From an uncultured Propionivibrio sp. (GTDB lineage Bacteria > Pseudomonadota > Gammaproteobacteria > Burkholderiales > Rhodocyclaceae), in NCBI GenBank assembly GCA_937923255.1, contig CALAIL010000059.1, forward strand, positions 1-24,472: 24,472 nucleotides of DNA. Direction: 5' to 3'. Below the pieces are notes generated by a model. It was not told where the DNA came from. It saw nothing but the letters and a program-made list of their open reading frames with translations, and did not search any database. How positions within the stretch are numbered: the stretch's first letter is position 1; each line of letters opens with the position of its first letter. Shown here in pieces: positions 1 to 7,632 of this stretch. The translations under genes and the position numbers were made by a program.

Positions 1-133
1 CCGAAGGGGCAGAGAGGGCAACACGCCGAAGGCTTGGCTTTTGTTATTTCAGATGAAATTTGATTTTTCCCCTGCGCTCTTTTTATCTTTTTTACCCTCT
101 CTTCAAATTCCTCTCCCAAAGGGCGAGGAGCTT

Positions 134-255
134 TTAGGGTGCTCCAAACCCCGCGCGGATAAAGGCGCTCCGGGCTGGCACCTCTGGAACCCTTATGAAT
201 AAAGGGCTAGCGGGCAGGGTGCTCGGAGATGCCCTGTTTACGAGGGCTTCAGGGC
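134..255 (+). repeat. Dispersed palindromic repeat, copy A
   Basis: This segment matches the reverse complement of 6057-6180. The best core, 172-255, is about 85 percent identical by eye to 6057-6140, and a weaker flank extends to about 134. Outer arms AACCCTTAT (about 188-196) and GAGGGCTT (about 242-249) enclose an inner stem CGGGCA/TGCTCG that keeps pairing through one G-T wobble. This copy is less perfectly paired than copy B. It sits past the 3' end of the minus-strand DUF4392 gene, a typical place for REP- or ERIC-like elements. I do not recognise the family. Confidence 0.75.
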
Positions 256-315
256 ATTCCCTCTGGGATGACCTCAATCGTCGCCTGGCACGGGATGGCG
301 AGGCGCTTGGTGGCG

Positions 316-348
316 AAGGGCGCGCGTGCTTTTGTGCTCGCGACCCTT
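316..348 (-). terminator. Weak hairpin past the DUF4392 gene
   Basis: Arms AAGGG (316-320) and CCCTT (344-348) enclose further G-C pairs with one bulge and one mismatch. It begins 15 bases past the stop codon of the minus-strand gene. No clear T run follows, so it may be an mRNA 3'-end stem and not a true Rho-independent terminator. Confidence 0.3.
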
Positions 349-362
349 GCCCTTGCCCGCGT

Positions 363-1307
363 TTACGCAGCCTGTAGCGCTGCGTCGACCGCGCGGTGAA
401 GGGCCGTCAATATCTGCGCGTATTCATGCCAGCCGATGCCGTCAACGGACAGCGCGCGCCGGCGCAGGCTGCCATCGACCGCGCCGGCAGCAAGCAGGGT
501 TTCCAGCACGCGCTGCTCATGCATGACCGGGCGGAGCAGCGACCGGCCGGAAAGCATGGAGAGCGCGGCGACCAGGGCGTGGCCGCCCCAGTTGGAAACC
601 CCCGCCGGAATCACGTAATCGGCCGGCGTTGCGCAGAAAATCAGTTCGCCGTGGGCGACCCGGTTTTTCAGACGGCTGCGCAGCGCACCCAGCCCCAGTT
701 CGTTGCCGCCGTCGCCGATGGCGATCGTCGTGTAGTTCCGCCGTTCTGCCGGCGGCATCAACCGGTCGGCGGCGGGGACGATGTCGTCGAGCCGTTCGCC
801 GCGCATCGAGTAGCGATGCCCGTCCAGGGCGCTGCCCGGCCGCTCGATGGCGAGAACGTGCGTCGGGCGATGCGTCCGGACGATTTCGTCGATCTGGCGG
901 TCAGCCAGACGCTGCGCGTCGGGCAGGGAGATGATCGGAAACGGCTGGGATGAGGCGGGGCTGTCGTCGTCTTGGGTCTTGAACAACGGCTCGGCGGCAG
1001 CCAGCAGCCCCGCGCTGTGCCGGTCGGTGATCAGCGTCACTTTTTTGCCGAGCCGGTGCAGCGCGTCGGCCAGCGCCAGCGCGCCGGGCGGGCCGTCATT
1101 CTCGCCAATCATCGCTGCCCGGATGCAGAAACCGGTCACGATGAGGATGCGCTCGCCGCGCAGCAAGCTGGCGGCGGCCGGCGGCAGGTCGTCCGCCGGC
1201 GCCAGGCTGGATAGCCCGCGTTGGCCGGGATCGTGCCGGATCAGGTGGGCAATGCGTTTTAGGGCGGCCATGCACTCAGGGGCGGTGTGTGCCGCAACGT
1301 CGCTCAT
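363..1307 (-). CDS. D-glutamate cyclase-like protein (DUF4392)
   Basis: The 314-residue product resembles the DUF4392 family, the C-terminal catalytic part of mitochondrial D-glutamate cyclase (DGLUCY), which turns D-glutamate into 5-oxo-D-proline. Visible family features are the TGFCI-type strand near residue 55, the IERPG segment, the IGDGGNELGLG motif in the middle, and the SNWGGHAL segment towards the C-terminus. The protein is soluble, with no signal peptide. I chose the ATG at 1305-1307 because GGAG lies nine bases upstream; an upstream ATG at 1352 would add 15 unlikely residues and has no comparable site. The gene is divergent from a TAXI-type TRAP transporter 788 bases away. Since a Thermus TAXI protein is known to bind glutamate, a shared role in glutamate or pyroglutamate metabolism is plausible but inferred. 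Family assignment is from memory of motifs. Confidence 0.8.
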   Translation of the reverse strand: MSDVAAHTAPECMAALKRIAHLIRHDPGQRGLSSLAPADDLPPAAASLLRGERILIVTGFCIRAAMIGENDGPPGALALADALHRLGKKVTLITDRHSAGLLAAAEPLFKTQDDDSPASSQPFPIISLPDAQRLADRQIDEIVRTHRPTHVLAIERPGSALDGHRYSMRGERLDDIVPAADRLMPPAERRNYTTIAIGDGGNELGLGALRSRLKNRVAHGELIFCATPADYVIPAGVSNWGGHALVAALSMLSGRSLLRPVMHEQRVLETLLAAGAVDGSLRRRALSVDGIGWHEYAQILTALHRAVDAALQAA

Positions 1308-1455
1308 GCCGTGAGTCTCCGAAGTTTCATGAAGTGTGCCATACTGCCACAAGCCGCGTATTTACGGGGCGGCCGCTGCGATGTCGCTGGATTGTCGGGT
1401 GTCGCCAAAAGGTCGCAAGAGCGCCATTTTCTGGGTGTGGGTAAAGGGCATGGAC

Positions 1456-1498
1456 GCGGGCGGCAGAGATGATCTGTCGCCCGCCTGTGATGCGGAAC
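1456..1498 (+). repeat. Hairpin-bearing direct repeat, unit 1
   Basis: The arms GCGGGCGGCAGA (1456-1467) and TCTGTCGCCCGC (1473-1484) pair over 12 positions with one G-T wobble and a five-base loop. They are followed by the shared tail TGATGCGGAAC (1488-1498). The same arrangement recurs 66-72 bases downstream. Confidence 0.6.
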
Positions 1499-1528
1499 AA
1501 CCTCGGTGATAACGTCATCTGTGCCCAA

Positions 1529-1566
1529 GGGCAGAAATGCTCTTCGTCCGCCCGTGATGCGGAACG
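1529..1566 (+). repeat. Hairpin-bearing direct repeat, unit 2
   Basis: This copy begins GGGCAGAA, runs to GTCCGCCC, and ends with the same tail TGATGCGGAAC (about 1554-1564) as unit 1. Its stem is weaker than that of unit 1, but the order arm-loop-arm-tail is kept. Function unknown. Confidence 0.55.
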
Positions 1567-1786
1567 CCACGCCGCCTGATCGGCGCGGCGGCTCCGCTTG
1601 TGTGGGTGATCAGTGTTCTCCCGCAGCTCCGCGCCGTACAGCGACCGTACAGTTTCGGGAGAGCCGGTCTGCGCAGGCGATCAGCCCGCATCACCGGCAT
1701 TCCCAGTGGGTTGCCCGGCTGGCGCGGGCGATCAACTTTTCGGGATTTAAGCGCCCATTTTTTATGCAGACTAGCGTCAGGATGTG

Positions 1787-1799
1787 TTCTGTTACAGAA
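1787..1799. promoter_or_regulatory. Palindrome TTCTG-N3-CAGAA, possible operator
   Basis: Two perfect five-base arms are separated by TTA, in a locally AT-rich stretch between the divergent genes. This size and symmetry fit a dimeric repressor site, but the cognate regulator is not visible in the window. The role is inferred. Confidence 0.3.
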
Positions 1800-1967
1800 T
1801 AACGTTGTGCGCACGGCTTGAGTGATTGATTTCGATTTACGTGCAGACGCAAACGGTGTGCCAGGAAGGGAGGCAGCACGCTGGCTGGCAGGTAAGTGTG
1901 TCACCGGAGCGTGCCTGTTCGAGTCAATGATCCGGTGTTTTCAGCGTTGTGCATCGGTGTCTGGGCG

Positions 1968-2015
1968 CCGGAAGCCTGATGGAGTGGGGCTTTCCGGGTG
2001 GTACTTTCCGGGTGG
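1968..2015 (+). promoter_or_regulatory. Leader hairpin with duplicated 3' arm
   Basis: CCGGAAGCC (1968-1976) can pair with GGCTTTCCGG (1988-1997) through one bulge. The right arm belongs to a 12-base tandem repeat, CTTTCCGGGTGG, at 1990-2001 and 2004-2015. The single left arm could therefore pair with either copy. It lies about 80-130 bases before the TAXI start codon. Whether it is transcribed is unknown. Confidence 0.35.
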
Positions 2016-2095
2016 GGCGTCCGGTTCTGAGGCGGTTTGCGCTGAGACCTGGTGTATGAATCATGATGAAATTTTTTACAGAGGAGCGTTTGACC

Positions 2096-3064
2096 ATGAA
2101 GAAACTGACCTTTGTTGCAACAGCCGCATTGTTGGGTTCTGTGCTGGCCAGCCCGATGGCCGTCGCGCAGCAGAAATTCGTGACGATCGGTACGGGCGGC
2201 GTGACGGGGACGTACTACGCCGCCGGCGGCGCCATCTGCCGCCTGATGAACAAGGAACGCGCCAAGCATGGTATTCGCTGCTCGGTGGAAAGTACGGGCG
2301 GTTCCGTCTATAACGTCAATACCATCAAGGCGGGCGAGCTGGATTTTGGCGTCGCCCAGTCGGATATCCAGTACAACGCGGTCAGAGGGTTGGCGCAATT
2401 TAAGGACAGCGGTCCACATGCCGATTTGCGCGCCGTCTTCTCGGTCTATACGGAGTCGTTTACGGTTGTGGCGCGTAAGGAAGCCAATATCAAGACTTTC
2501 GAGGATTTCAAGGGCAAGCGTTTCAATGTCGGTAATCCTGGGTCGGGAACGCGCTTAACGACCGATATGCTGATGAATGCGCTGGGGATGAAGACCAGCG
2601 ATTTTTCACTGACCTCGGAGCTGAAGCCGGATGAACACGGTGCGGCGCTGTGCGATAACAAGATCGACGGCTTTGCCTTCGTGGTCGGCAGCCCGACGGC
2701 CAATATCCAGGATCCGACGACGACCTGCGGCGCCAAGCTGGTGTCGATTACCGGCCCTGCCGTCGACAAGCTGATCAAGGAATATCCGTATTTTGCGCCA
2801 TCGACGATTCGCGGCGGCATCTACCCGAACAACCCGGATGATGTGAAGACTTTTGGCGTCATGGCCAGCTTCGTTACCTCCGCCAAGGTGCCGGATAACG
2901 TCGTTTATGCCATGGTGTCGGCCGTCTTCGATAATCTGGAAGAATTCAAGAAGCTGCATCCGGCGTTTGCCAATTTCGATCCGAAGACGATGATCAAGCA
3001 GGGGATTTCTGCGCCGCTGCATCCCGGCGCCGTCAAGTACTACAAGGAAAAAGGCTGGATGTAA
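2096..3064 (+). CDS. TAXI-family TRAP transporter substrate-binding protein
   Basis: A 322-residue periplasmic binding protein of the TAXI (TRAP-associated extracytoplasmic immunogenic) family, which delivers its ligand to the membrane permease encoded next. Residues 1-24 form a signal peptide (MKK start, hydrophobic core, cleavage after AVA). The mature N-terminus carries the hallmark [16 protein letters not shown] strand and glycine-rich loop, followed by STGGSVYNV and the NVGNPGSGT motif typical of the family. The ATG at 2096 is chosen because GAGGAG lies nine bases upstream; an in-frame ATG at 2063 would place extra residues before the signal peptide. The fused permease begins 311 bases downstream, so both probably belong to one transcription unit. 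The ligand cannot be read from sequence; glutamate is known for a Thermus homologue. Confidence 0.92.
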   Translation: MKKLTFVATAALLGSVLASPMAVAQQKFVTIGTGGVTGTYYAAGGAICRLMNKERAKHGIRCSVESTGGSVYNVNTIKAGELDFGVAQSDIQYNAVRGLAQFKDSGPHADLRAVFSVYTESFTVVARKEANIKTFEDFKGKRFNVGNPGSGTRLTTDMLMNALGMKTSDFSLTSELKPDEHGAALCDNKIDGFAFVVGSPTANIQDPTTTCGAKLVSITGPAVDKLIKEYPYFAPSTIRGGIYPNNPDDVKTFGVMASFVTSAKVPDNVVYAMVSAVFDNLEEFKKLHPAFANFDPKTMIKQGISAPLHPGAVKYYKEKGWM

Positions 3065-3375
3065 TCACTGAGAAGCTGACCGTGTGTTGATGCCTCGTCG
3101 ATACGGTGCGCCGTATGGGCGGGGCATGCCGGCCAGCCAGAACGCCGGCCGCACGAGCATACGGAATGTGCGGGTAAGAGGCGTGCCGGAAAATGGGCAA
3201 AAAGCAGATAGAAAGCGGGCGGAGAAAGCCTCCCGGAAAGTTGTTCCGAAAAGCGCTTGGGTGCGCAGAAGTTTGTCATCAGTGTGGCGTACCTGGTGTA
3301 CCGAGCACTGATCGGCGCCGGTGATATGGGCGGTGGTAGGGGCAGTAATACGGGTATTGCAAGCGGAGAAAGCGA
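3065..3375. other. Spacer between TAXI protein and permease genes, with hairpins
   Basis: No gene is supported in these 311 bases. A perfect small hairpin ATACGG-N4-CCGTAT lies at about 3101-3116, followed by GCCGGC-N10-GCCGGC at about 3129-3150. Neither is followed by a T run. Such structures after a binding-protein gene often protect its mRNA and keep its level above that of the permease; that is an inference here. The permease ribosome site GGAG is at 3365-3368. Confidence 0.5.
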
Positions 3376-5973
3376 GTGAGCGAAAAGATAGAAAATACAA
3401 AAAGCGCGCCGGGCATGACGGACGAGGAAGTCCGGCAATTCGTCGCCGATTCCGATACCGGCAGGCGTCGTCCGCAGGGCGTAACGGCGCAGATCATGCT
3501 ATGCGTGGCCTTTGCGTGGTCGCTGTTCCAGTTGTGGATTGCCTCCCCCCTGCCGTTCTCGCTGGGTATTTTCGTCCTCAACGACACCGAGTCGCGCGCC
3601 ATTCATCTGGCGCTGGCAATCTTCCTCGGCTTCATGCTGTTTCCCGCCTTCAGGCGTTCGCCGCGGCAATGGATTCCGTTGCCGGACTGGGTGCTCGGAC
3701 TGGCGGGCGCTTTCTGCGCCGCCTATCTGTGTCTGTTCTACGAGCAACTGGCGCATCGCCCCGGCCAGCCGAATACGATGGATATCATCGTGGCGTGCAG
3801 CGGGCTGGTGCTGCTGCTGGAAACTACGCGCCGTGTGGTCGGCGTGCCGATGGCGGTCATGGCGATGATTTTCATCGGCTATATTTTCCTCGGCCCGTAT
3901 ATGCCTGACGTGATCGCCCACAAGGGCGCGTCGTTTTCCAAGGCAATGTCGCATTTATGGCTCTCCACCGAAGGGGTTTTTGGCGTTGCGCTCGGCGTTT
4001 CGTCCGGTTTCGTTTTTCTTTTCGTTCTCTTCGGCGCGCTGCTCGATACGGGCGGCGCCGGCAATTACTTCATCAAGTCGGCGCTGTCGCTGCTTGGGCA
4101 TATGCGCGGCGGCCCGGCCAAGGCGGCGGTCGTCTCCTCCGGACTGACCGGAGTGATTTCGGGTAGCTCGATCGCCAATGTGGCGACGGTCGGCACCTTT
4201 ACCATTCCGCTGATGAAACGCATCGGCTATAAACCCCACGTCGCCGGGGCGATTGAAACGGCCGCCTCGGTCGACGGGCAGATCATGCCGCCGGTGATGG
4301 GGGCGGCCGCCTTTCTAATGGTCGAATACGTTGGTATTCCCTATACGCAGATCATCAAACACGCGGCACTGCCAGCGCTGATGTCCTACATCGCACTGTT
4401 TTATATCGTCCATCTCGAAGCCTGTAAGTCGGGCTTGCAGGGTATTCCGCGCCGGCACATCCCGCCGGTGGGGCAAAGAATCATCAACATCATCATGACG
4501 GTCTGCGGCGTGGTCATTCTGGCGAACGCCATTTATTACGGGCTGGGCTGGATCAAGACAGTCGCCGGAGAGGCCTCCCTATTCGTCATTGGCGGGCTGA
4601 TGCTGGCGATGTATCTCGTTCTGCTCAAGTTTGAGGCGCGCTATCCGGAGTTGCAGTTGGACGATCCCAACCAGCCGATCATTGAGCTGCCCGACCCCGG
4701 GCCGACGCTCAAGAGCGGCATCCATTTTCTGCTGCCGGTGGCGGTGCTGATCTGGAATCTGATGATCGAGGAGCTTTCGCCCGCGCTGTCGGCCTTCTGG
4801 GCGACGGTTTTCCTGATCTTTGTTTTACTGACGCAACGCCCTCTCCATGCCTGGTTTTTGGGGCGGAATGATGTGGCGGCGCAGGCCAGGCAAGGGGTCG
4901 TTGATGTGCTCGTCGGTCTGACGATGGGCGCGCGCAACATGATCGGCGTGGCGATCGCCACGTCGACGGCAGGCATCATCGTCGGTACGGTGACGCTGAC
5001 CGGCGTCGGGCTGGTGTTGGCGGAAGTCGTCGAGATGATTTCGTCCGGCAATCTGATCGTGATGCTGGTCATGGTTGCCGTCGCTTCACTGATTTTGGGC
5101 ATGGGCGTGCCGACAACGGCCAACTACATCATCGTCTCTTCGCTGATGGCGCCGGTGGTGGTTGAACTGGGCGCGCAGAGCGGCCTGATTGTGCCGCTGA
5201 TCGCCATACATATGTTCGTTTTCTACTTTGGCATCATGGCCGACGTGACGCCACCGGTGGGGCTGGCGGCTTATGCCGCCGCCGGCATTGCCAAGACCGA
5301 CCCGTTGCTGACGGGCTTCACGGCGTTCTGGTACAGCATCCGCACCAGCGTGCTGCCGTTTATGTTCATCTTCAATACGCAATTGCTGCTGATCGATGTG
5401 GAAAGCATCGGCAGTTTTCTGCTGACCTTCATCTCGGCGACGGTTGCCAGTCTGCTTTTTGCCGCCGCCTCGCAGCTATGGTTCCTGACCCGCAACAAAT
5501 GGTACGAAACCCTGCTGTTGCTGGCCGTGGCTTTCAGCCTGTTCCGTCCCGATTTCTGGATGGACATGATTTACCCCCACTACACCCAGGTGCCGGCGGC
5601 CGATCTGATGCAAGTCGTTGAAAAAGCGCCGGATGGCAAGCGCCTGCGTCTCTGGATCGAAGGCGAGGACGCCAACGGCAAACTGATTAAAAAGGGGATG
5701 CTGCTGTCGCTGGGTGAGGCCGGACCAGCCGCCAAGCGCCTGGATGCCTTTGGTGTTCGCCTGCTTGAGATGGGCGGGGAAACGAACGTGGTTTCCGTCC
5801 GCTTCCGCAGTCGCGCCGAGAAAATCGGCTTCCGGCAGGGGCAGAAGGTCATTGCCATGGAGGTGGCGAATGAACGGCCGGCAGCCGAGTGGATGTTCAT
5901 CCCGGCGCTTGGGTTATTGGCGCTGATCATCGTCATGCAGCGGCGGCGCATCGCCGCCGGCGCTCCGTCCTGA
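3376..5973 (+). CDS. TRAP transporter fused permease (DctQ-DctM type, TAXI partner) with DUF3394 tail
   Basis: An 865-residue polytopic inner-membrane protein. It fuses the small (DctQ-like, about residues 35-190) and large (DctM-like, about 200-690) TRAP subunits, as is usual for TAXI systems, and drives ion-coupled uptake of the ligand bound by the upstream protein. DctM-family signatures include SSGLTGVISGSSIANVATVG near residues 253-275, IMPPVMGAAAF, LGMGVPTTANYI near 575, and DVTPPVGLAAYAAAGIA. After the membrane domain, residues of about 735-845 form a soluble segment and a last hydrophobic helix matching DUF3394, a domain known at the C-terminus of such permeases. The start is GTG at 3376, supported by GGAG seven bases upstream. 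The gene ends 363 bases before the convergent dctM gene. Confidence 0.92.
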   Translation: MSEKIENTKSAPGMTDEEVRQFVADSDTGRRRPQGVTAQIMLCVAFAWSLFQLWIASPLPFSLGIFVLNDTESRAIHLALAIFLGFMLFPAFRRSPRQWIPLPDWVLGLAGAFCAAYLCLFYEQLAHRPGQPNTMDIIVACSGLVLLLETTRRVVGVPMAVMAMIFIGYIFLGPYMPDVIAHKGASFSKAMSHLWLSTEGVFGVALGVSSGFVFLFVLFGALLDTGGAGNYFIKSALSLLGHMRGGPAKAAVVSSGLTGVISGSSIANVATVGTFTIPLMKRIGYKPHVAGAIETAASVDGQIMPPVMGAAAFLMVEYVGIPYTQIIKHAALPALMSYIALFYIVHLEACKSGLQGIPRRHIPPVGQRIINIIMTVCGVVILANAIYYGLGWIKTVAGEASLFVIGGLMLAMYLVLLKFEARYPELQLDDPNQPIIELPDPGPTLKSGIHFLLPVAVLIWNLMIEELSPALSAFWATVFLIFVLLTQRPLHAWFLGRNDVAAQARQGVVDVLVGLTMGARNMIGVAIATSTAGIIVGTVTLTGVGLVLAEVVEMISSGNLIVMLVMVAVASLILGMGVPTTANYIIVSSLMAPVVVELGAQSGLIVPLIAIHMFVFYFGIMADVTPPVGLAAYAAAGIAKTDPLLTGFTAFWYSIRTSVLPFMFIFNTQLLLIDVESIGSFLLTFISATVASLLFAAASQLWFLTRNKWYETLLLLAVAFSLFRPDFWMDMIYPHYTQVPAADLMQVVEKAPDGKRLRLWIEGEDANGKLIKKGMLLSLGEAGPAAKRLDAFGVRLLEMGGETNVVSVRFRSRAEKIGFRQGQKVIAMEVANERPAAEWMFIPALGLLALIIVMQRRRIAAGAPS

Positions 5974-6056
5974 TTCCCGCCGCGGCGGCCTCAGCGCCGC
6001 CGGCCGCCGCCACGCCTGCCGGGAAGCCCGCGTATTTCGGGCATTTCCGAATGGGC

Positions 6057-6180
6057 GCCCGGAAGCCCTTATAAACAGGGCGTCTCCGGGCATCTTGCCC
6101 GGAGATCCTTTATCCATAAGGGTTTCAGAGGTGCCTGCCCGCAAGCGCCCAATCTACGCGGGGTTCCGGGCATGTCCCTA
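6057..6180 (-). repeat. Dispersed palindromic repeat, copy B (inverted relative to copy A)
   Basis: This is the reverse-complement match of 134-255; the core is 6057-6140. Copy B folds very well: TCTCCGGGCA (6083-6092) and TGCCCGGAGA (6096-6105) pair perfectly across a three-base loop. They are enclosed by outer arms AAGCCCTTAT (6063-6072) and ATAAGGGTT (6116-6124). The element lies between two convergent genes. The family is not recognised; ERIC- or REP-like by size and position. Confidence 0.75.
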
Positions 6181-6273
6181 AACGCCCTAGCCATGCGGAC
6201 TCCGGCGGCGGTCTGGGCGGTATGGCGGCGGAGATGATGAGCTGCGGCTCGTGTCAGTCAATGCGCAATGCCC

Positions 6274-6311
6274 TGAAGCCGAGGGGGCGCATGCGGCCGC
6301 TTCTCGCTTCA
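6274..6311. terminator. Possible bidirectional terminator stem past dctM
   Basis: TGAAGC-C-GAG at the left pairs with CTC-GCTTCA at the right, with more G-C pairs inside. It starts 25 bases past the dctM stop on the minus strand. No T run is present on either side, so termination activity is uncertain. Confidence 0.3.
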
Positions 6312-6336
6312 GTAGGGGGCATGGCAGCAGAGGTGA

Positions 6337-7611
6337 TCACCGCATCGCGTAGGGCAATACGGTAACGAACCACGGAAACAGCGTCAGAATGACGAGCGTG
6401 ACCAGCAGCGCGCCCAGATAGGGCAATGAAGCGATCATGACCCGTTCGATGGGAACCTTGGTAATGGCGCTGGCGACGAAAAGATCGAGTCCAACCGGCG
6501 GCGTGATACAGCCGATGGCGAGGTTGACGACCATGAGAACGCCAAAAAACAAGGGATCGATCCCCAGCGTTTTGGCAACCGGCAGGAAAATCGGCGTCAG
6601 AATGACGACAGCCGCCGAGGCGTTGACCATCGTCCCGGCAATGAGCAGCAGAACGTTGAGGGCCATCAAAAACATGATGGGCGAGGTCGTGATCGAGACG
6701 ACGAACTCACCGAGCCGGTGCGGGATTTGCAGACTGGTCAGCAGCCAGCCGAAGACGTTGGCCGCGCCGACCAGCAGCATGATCATCGTTGTGCCGATGA
6801 CGGCCTGGAAAATGATTTGCGGAAAATCCCTGAACTTGAGTTCCTTGTAGATGAACAGGCCAACGAAAATGCCGTAGACGGCAGCGACTGCGGCCGCTTC
6901 GGTCGGCGTGAAAATGCCGCCGTAAATACCGCCGATGATGATGACCGGCGTCATCAGGGCAAAAAAGGATTCCTTGAATGCCTTGGCCAGGTGGGCAAAA
7001 GAGAAATTCCCCTCCGGGCGAATGCCGCGTTTTTTCGCCATGTACCAGCTGACCAGCATCATTGACGCGCCCATCATCATGCCGGGAATGAAACCGCCGA
7101 TGAAAAGATCACCGATTGAGGTGTCGGCAATGACGCCATAAACAACCATGGTGATCGACGGCGGAATGACGATGCCGACAACGCCGCTGGAGGCCACGAC
7201 GCCGGTCGCCCAGTCACGGGCATACCCCTTTTTCTCCATTTCGTTAACCATTGTCGTGCCCAGCGCGGCGGTGGTGGCTGCCGACGACCCGGAAATGGCG
7301 GCGAAGAAGCAGCCGGAAACGGAGACCGTTTGCGCCAGGCCGCCGGTGAATGAGCCGACCAGCGCTTGCGAGAACTGAACCAGGCGTGTCGTCACGCCGC
7401 CGGCAGACATGAACGAACCGGCCAGCATGAAAAAGGGGACAGCCATGAACGAAAATGAGTCGATCCCCGAAAACATGATCTGTGTGATCATGACGAGCGG
7501 CTTGTCCATGAAAAAGAACAGGATGCTGGCAACCGACAGGCACAGCGAAAAAGCTACGGGTACGCCGAGCGCCGTCAGCAGCAAGAACAACCCCAACAAT
7601 ACGTATTCCAT
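6337..7611 (-). CDS. dctM: TRAP transporter large permease subunit DctM
   Basis: A 424-residue integral inner-membrane protein of about 12 membrane segments, the transport-forming large subunit of a DctPQM-type TRAP system. Family signatures seen are FMAVPFFMLAG near residue 55, SGSSAATTAALGTTMV near 105-120, GVVGIVIPPSITMVVYG near 140-158, FTPTEAAAVAAVYG in the middle, and ITPPVGLDLFVAS towards the C-terminus. Length is normal for DctM. The ATG at 7611 has GGGGAG seven bases upstream. It follows dctQ by 21 bases on the same strand, so the two are cotranscribed and the products form the QM membrane complex. The ligand class is not readable from DctM. Confidence 0.93.
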   Translation of the reverse strand: MEYVLLGLFLLLTALGVPVAFSLCLSVASILFFFMDKPLVMITQIMFSGIDSFSFMAVPFFMLAGSFMSAGGVTTRLVQFSQALVGSFTGGLAQTVSVSGCFFAAISGSSAATTAALGTTMVNEMEKKGYARDWATGVVASSGVVGIVIPPSITMVVYGVIADTSIGDLFIGGFIPGMMMGASMMLVSWYMAKKRGIRPEGNFSFAHLAKAFKESFFALMTPVIIIGGIYGGIFTPTEAAAVAAVYGIFVGLFIYKELKFRDFPQIIFQAVIGTTMIMLLVGAANVFGWLLTSLQIPHRLGEFVVSITTSPIMFLMALNVLLLIAGTMVNASAAVVILTPIFLPVAKTLGIDPLFFGVLMVVNLAIGCITPPVGLDLFVASAITKVPIERVMIASLPYLGALLVTLVILTLFPWFVTVLPYAMR

Positions 7612-7632
7612 GCCAGTTCTCCCCGTCGAGTG

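Larger units (their letters stand above)
1..362. other. Non-coding stretch before the DUF4392 gene, holding one repeat copy
   Basis: I see no credible gene here. The first ~120 bases are locally AT-rich with T runs (about 40-110), unlike the GC-rich coding DNA around them. From about 134 to 255 lies one copy of the dispersed palindromic repeat listed separately. The short open frames across it are best explained by the repeat, because a matching peptide frame appears in the other copy near 6100. The stretch lies downstream of the minus-strand DUF4392 gene. Confidence 0.6.
1308..2095. other. Long divergent intergenic region (788 bp)
   Basis: This is the only sequence between the divergent DUF4392 and TAXI genes. 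No reading frame in it looks like a protein; the frames present are arginine-rich shadows. It contains a duplicated hairpin element (1457-1498 and 1529-1566), a TTCTG-N3-CAGAA palindrome (1787-1799), a GTGCGCAC palindrome near 1808, and a hairpin followed by a tandem repeat (1968-2015). The length and structural content suggest regulation of one or both genes, but no known riboswitch was recognised. Confidence 0.55.
5974..6336. other. Convergent intergenic region between the two TRAP loci
   Basis: There is no credible gene in these 363 bases. The stretch holds repeat copy B (6057-6180), an adjoining hairpin GGAAGCCCG/CGGGCATTTCC near 6021-6047, and a further inverted repeat at 6274-6311. Both flanking genes end here, so the structures probably act as 3'-end stems or bidirectional terminators. 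Confidence 0.55.

Noticed and set aside
195..377. Small open frame whose peptide resembles a frame at 5914-6144 on the minus strand
   Set aside because: The similarity is explained by the shared DNA repeat; the peptides diverge outside the repeat, and neither frame has a ribosome site.
1822..2313. 163-codon frame before and across the TAXI start
   Set aside because: It overlaps the TAXI signal peptide region in another frame, has unusual Cys/Trp-rich composition and no similarity.
6057..6140. Integron attC site
   Set aside because: The hairpin size is similar, but no R and L box core sites (GTTRRRY type) were found, and no integrase or cassette is nearby.
134..6180. Composite transposon formed by the inverted repeats
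   Set aside because: No transposase gene lies between or beside them, no target duplication was seen, and the copies have diverged; dispersed REP-like copies explain them better.
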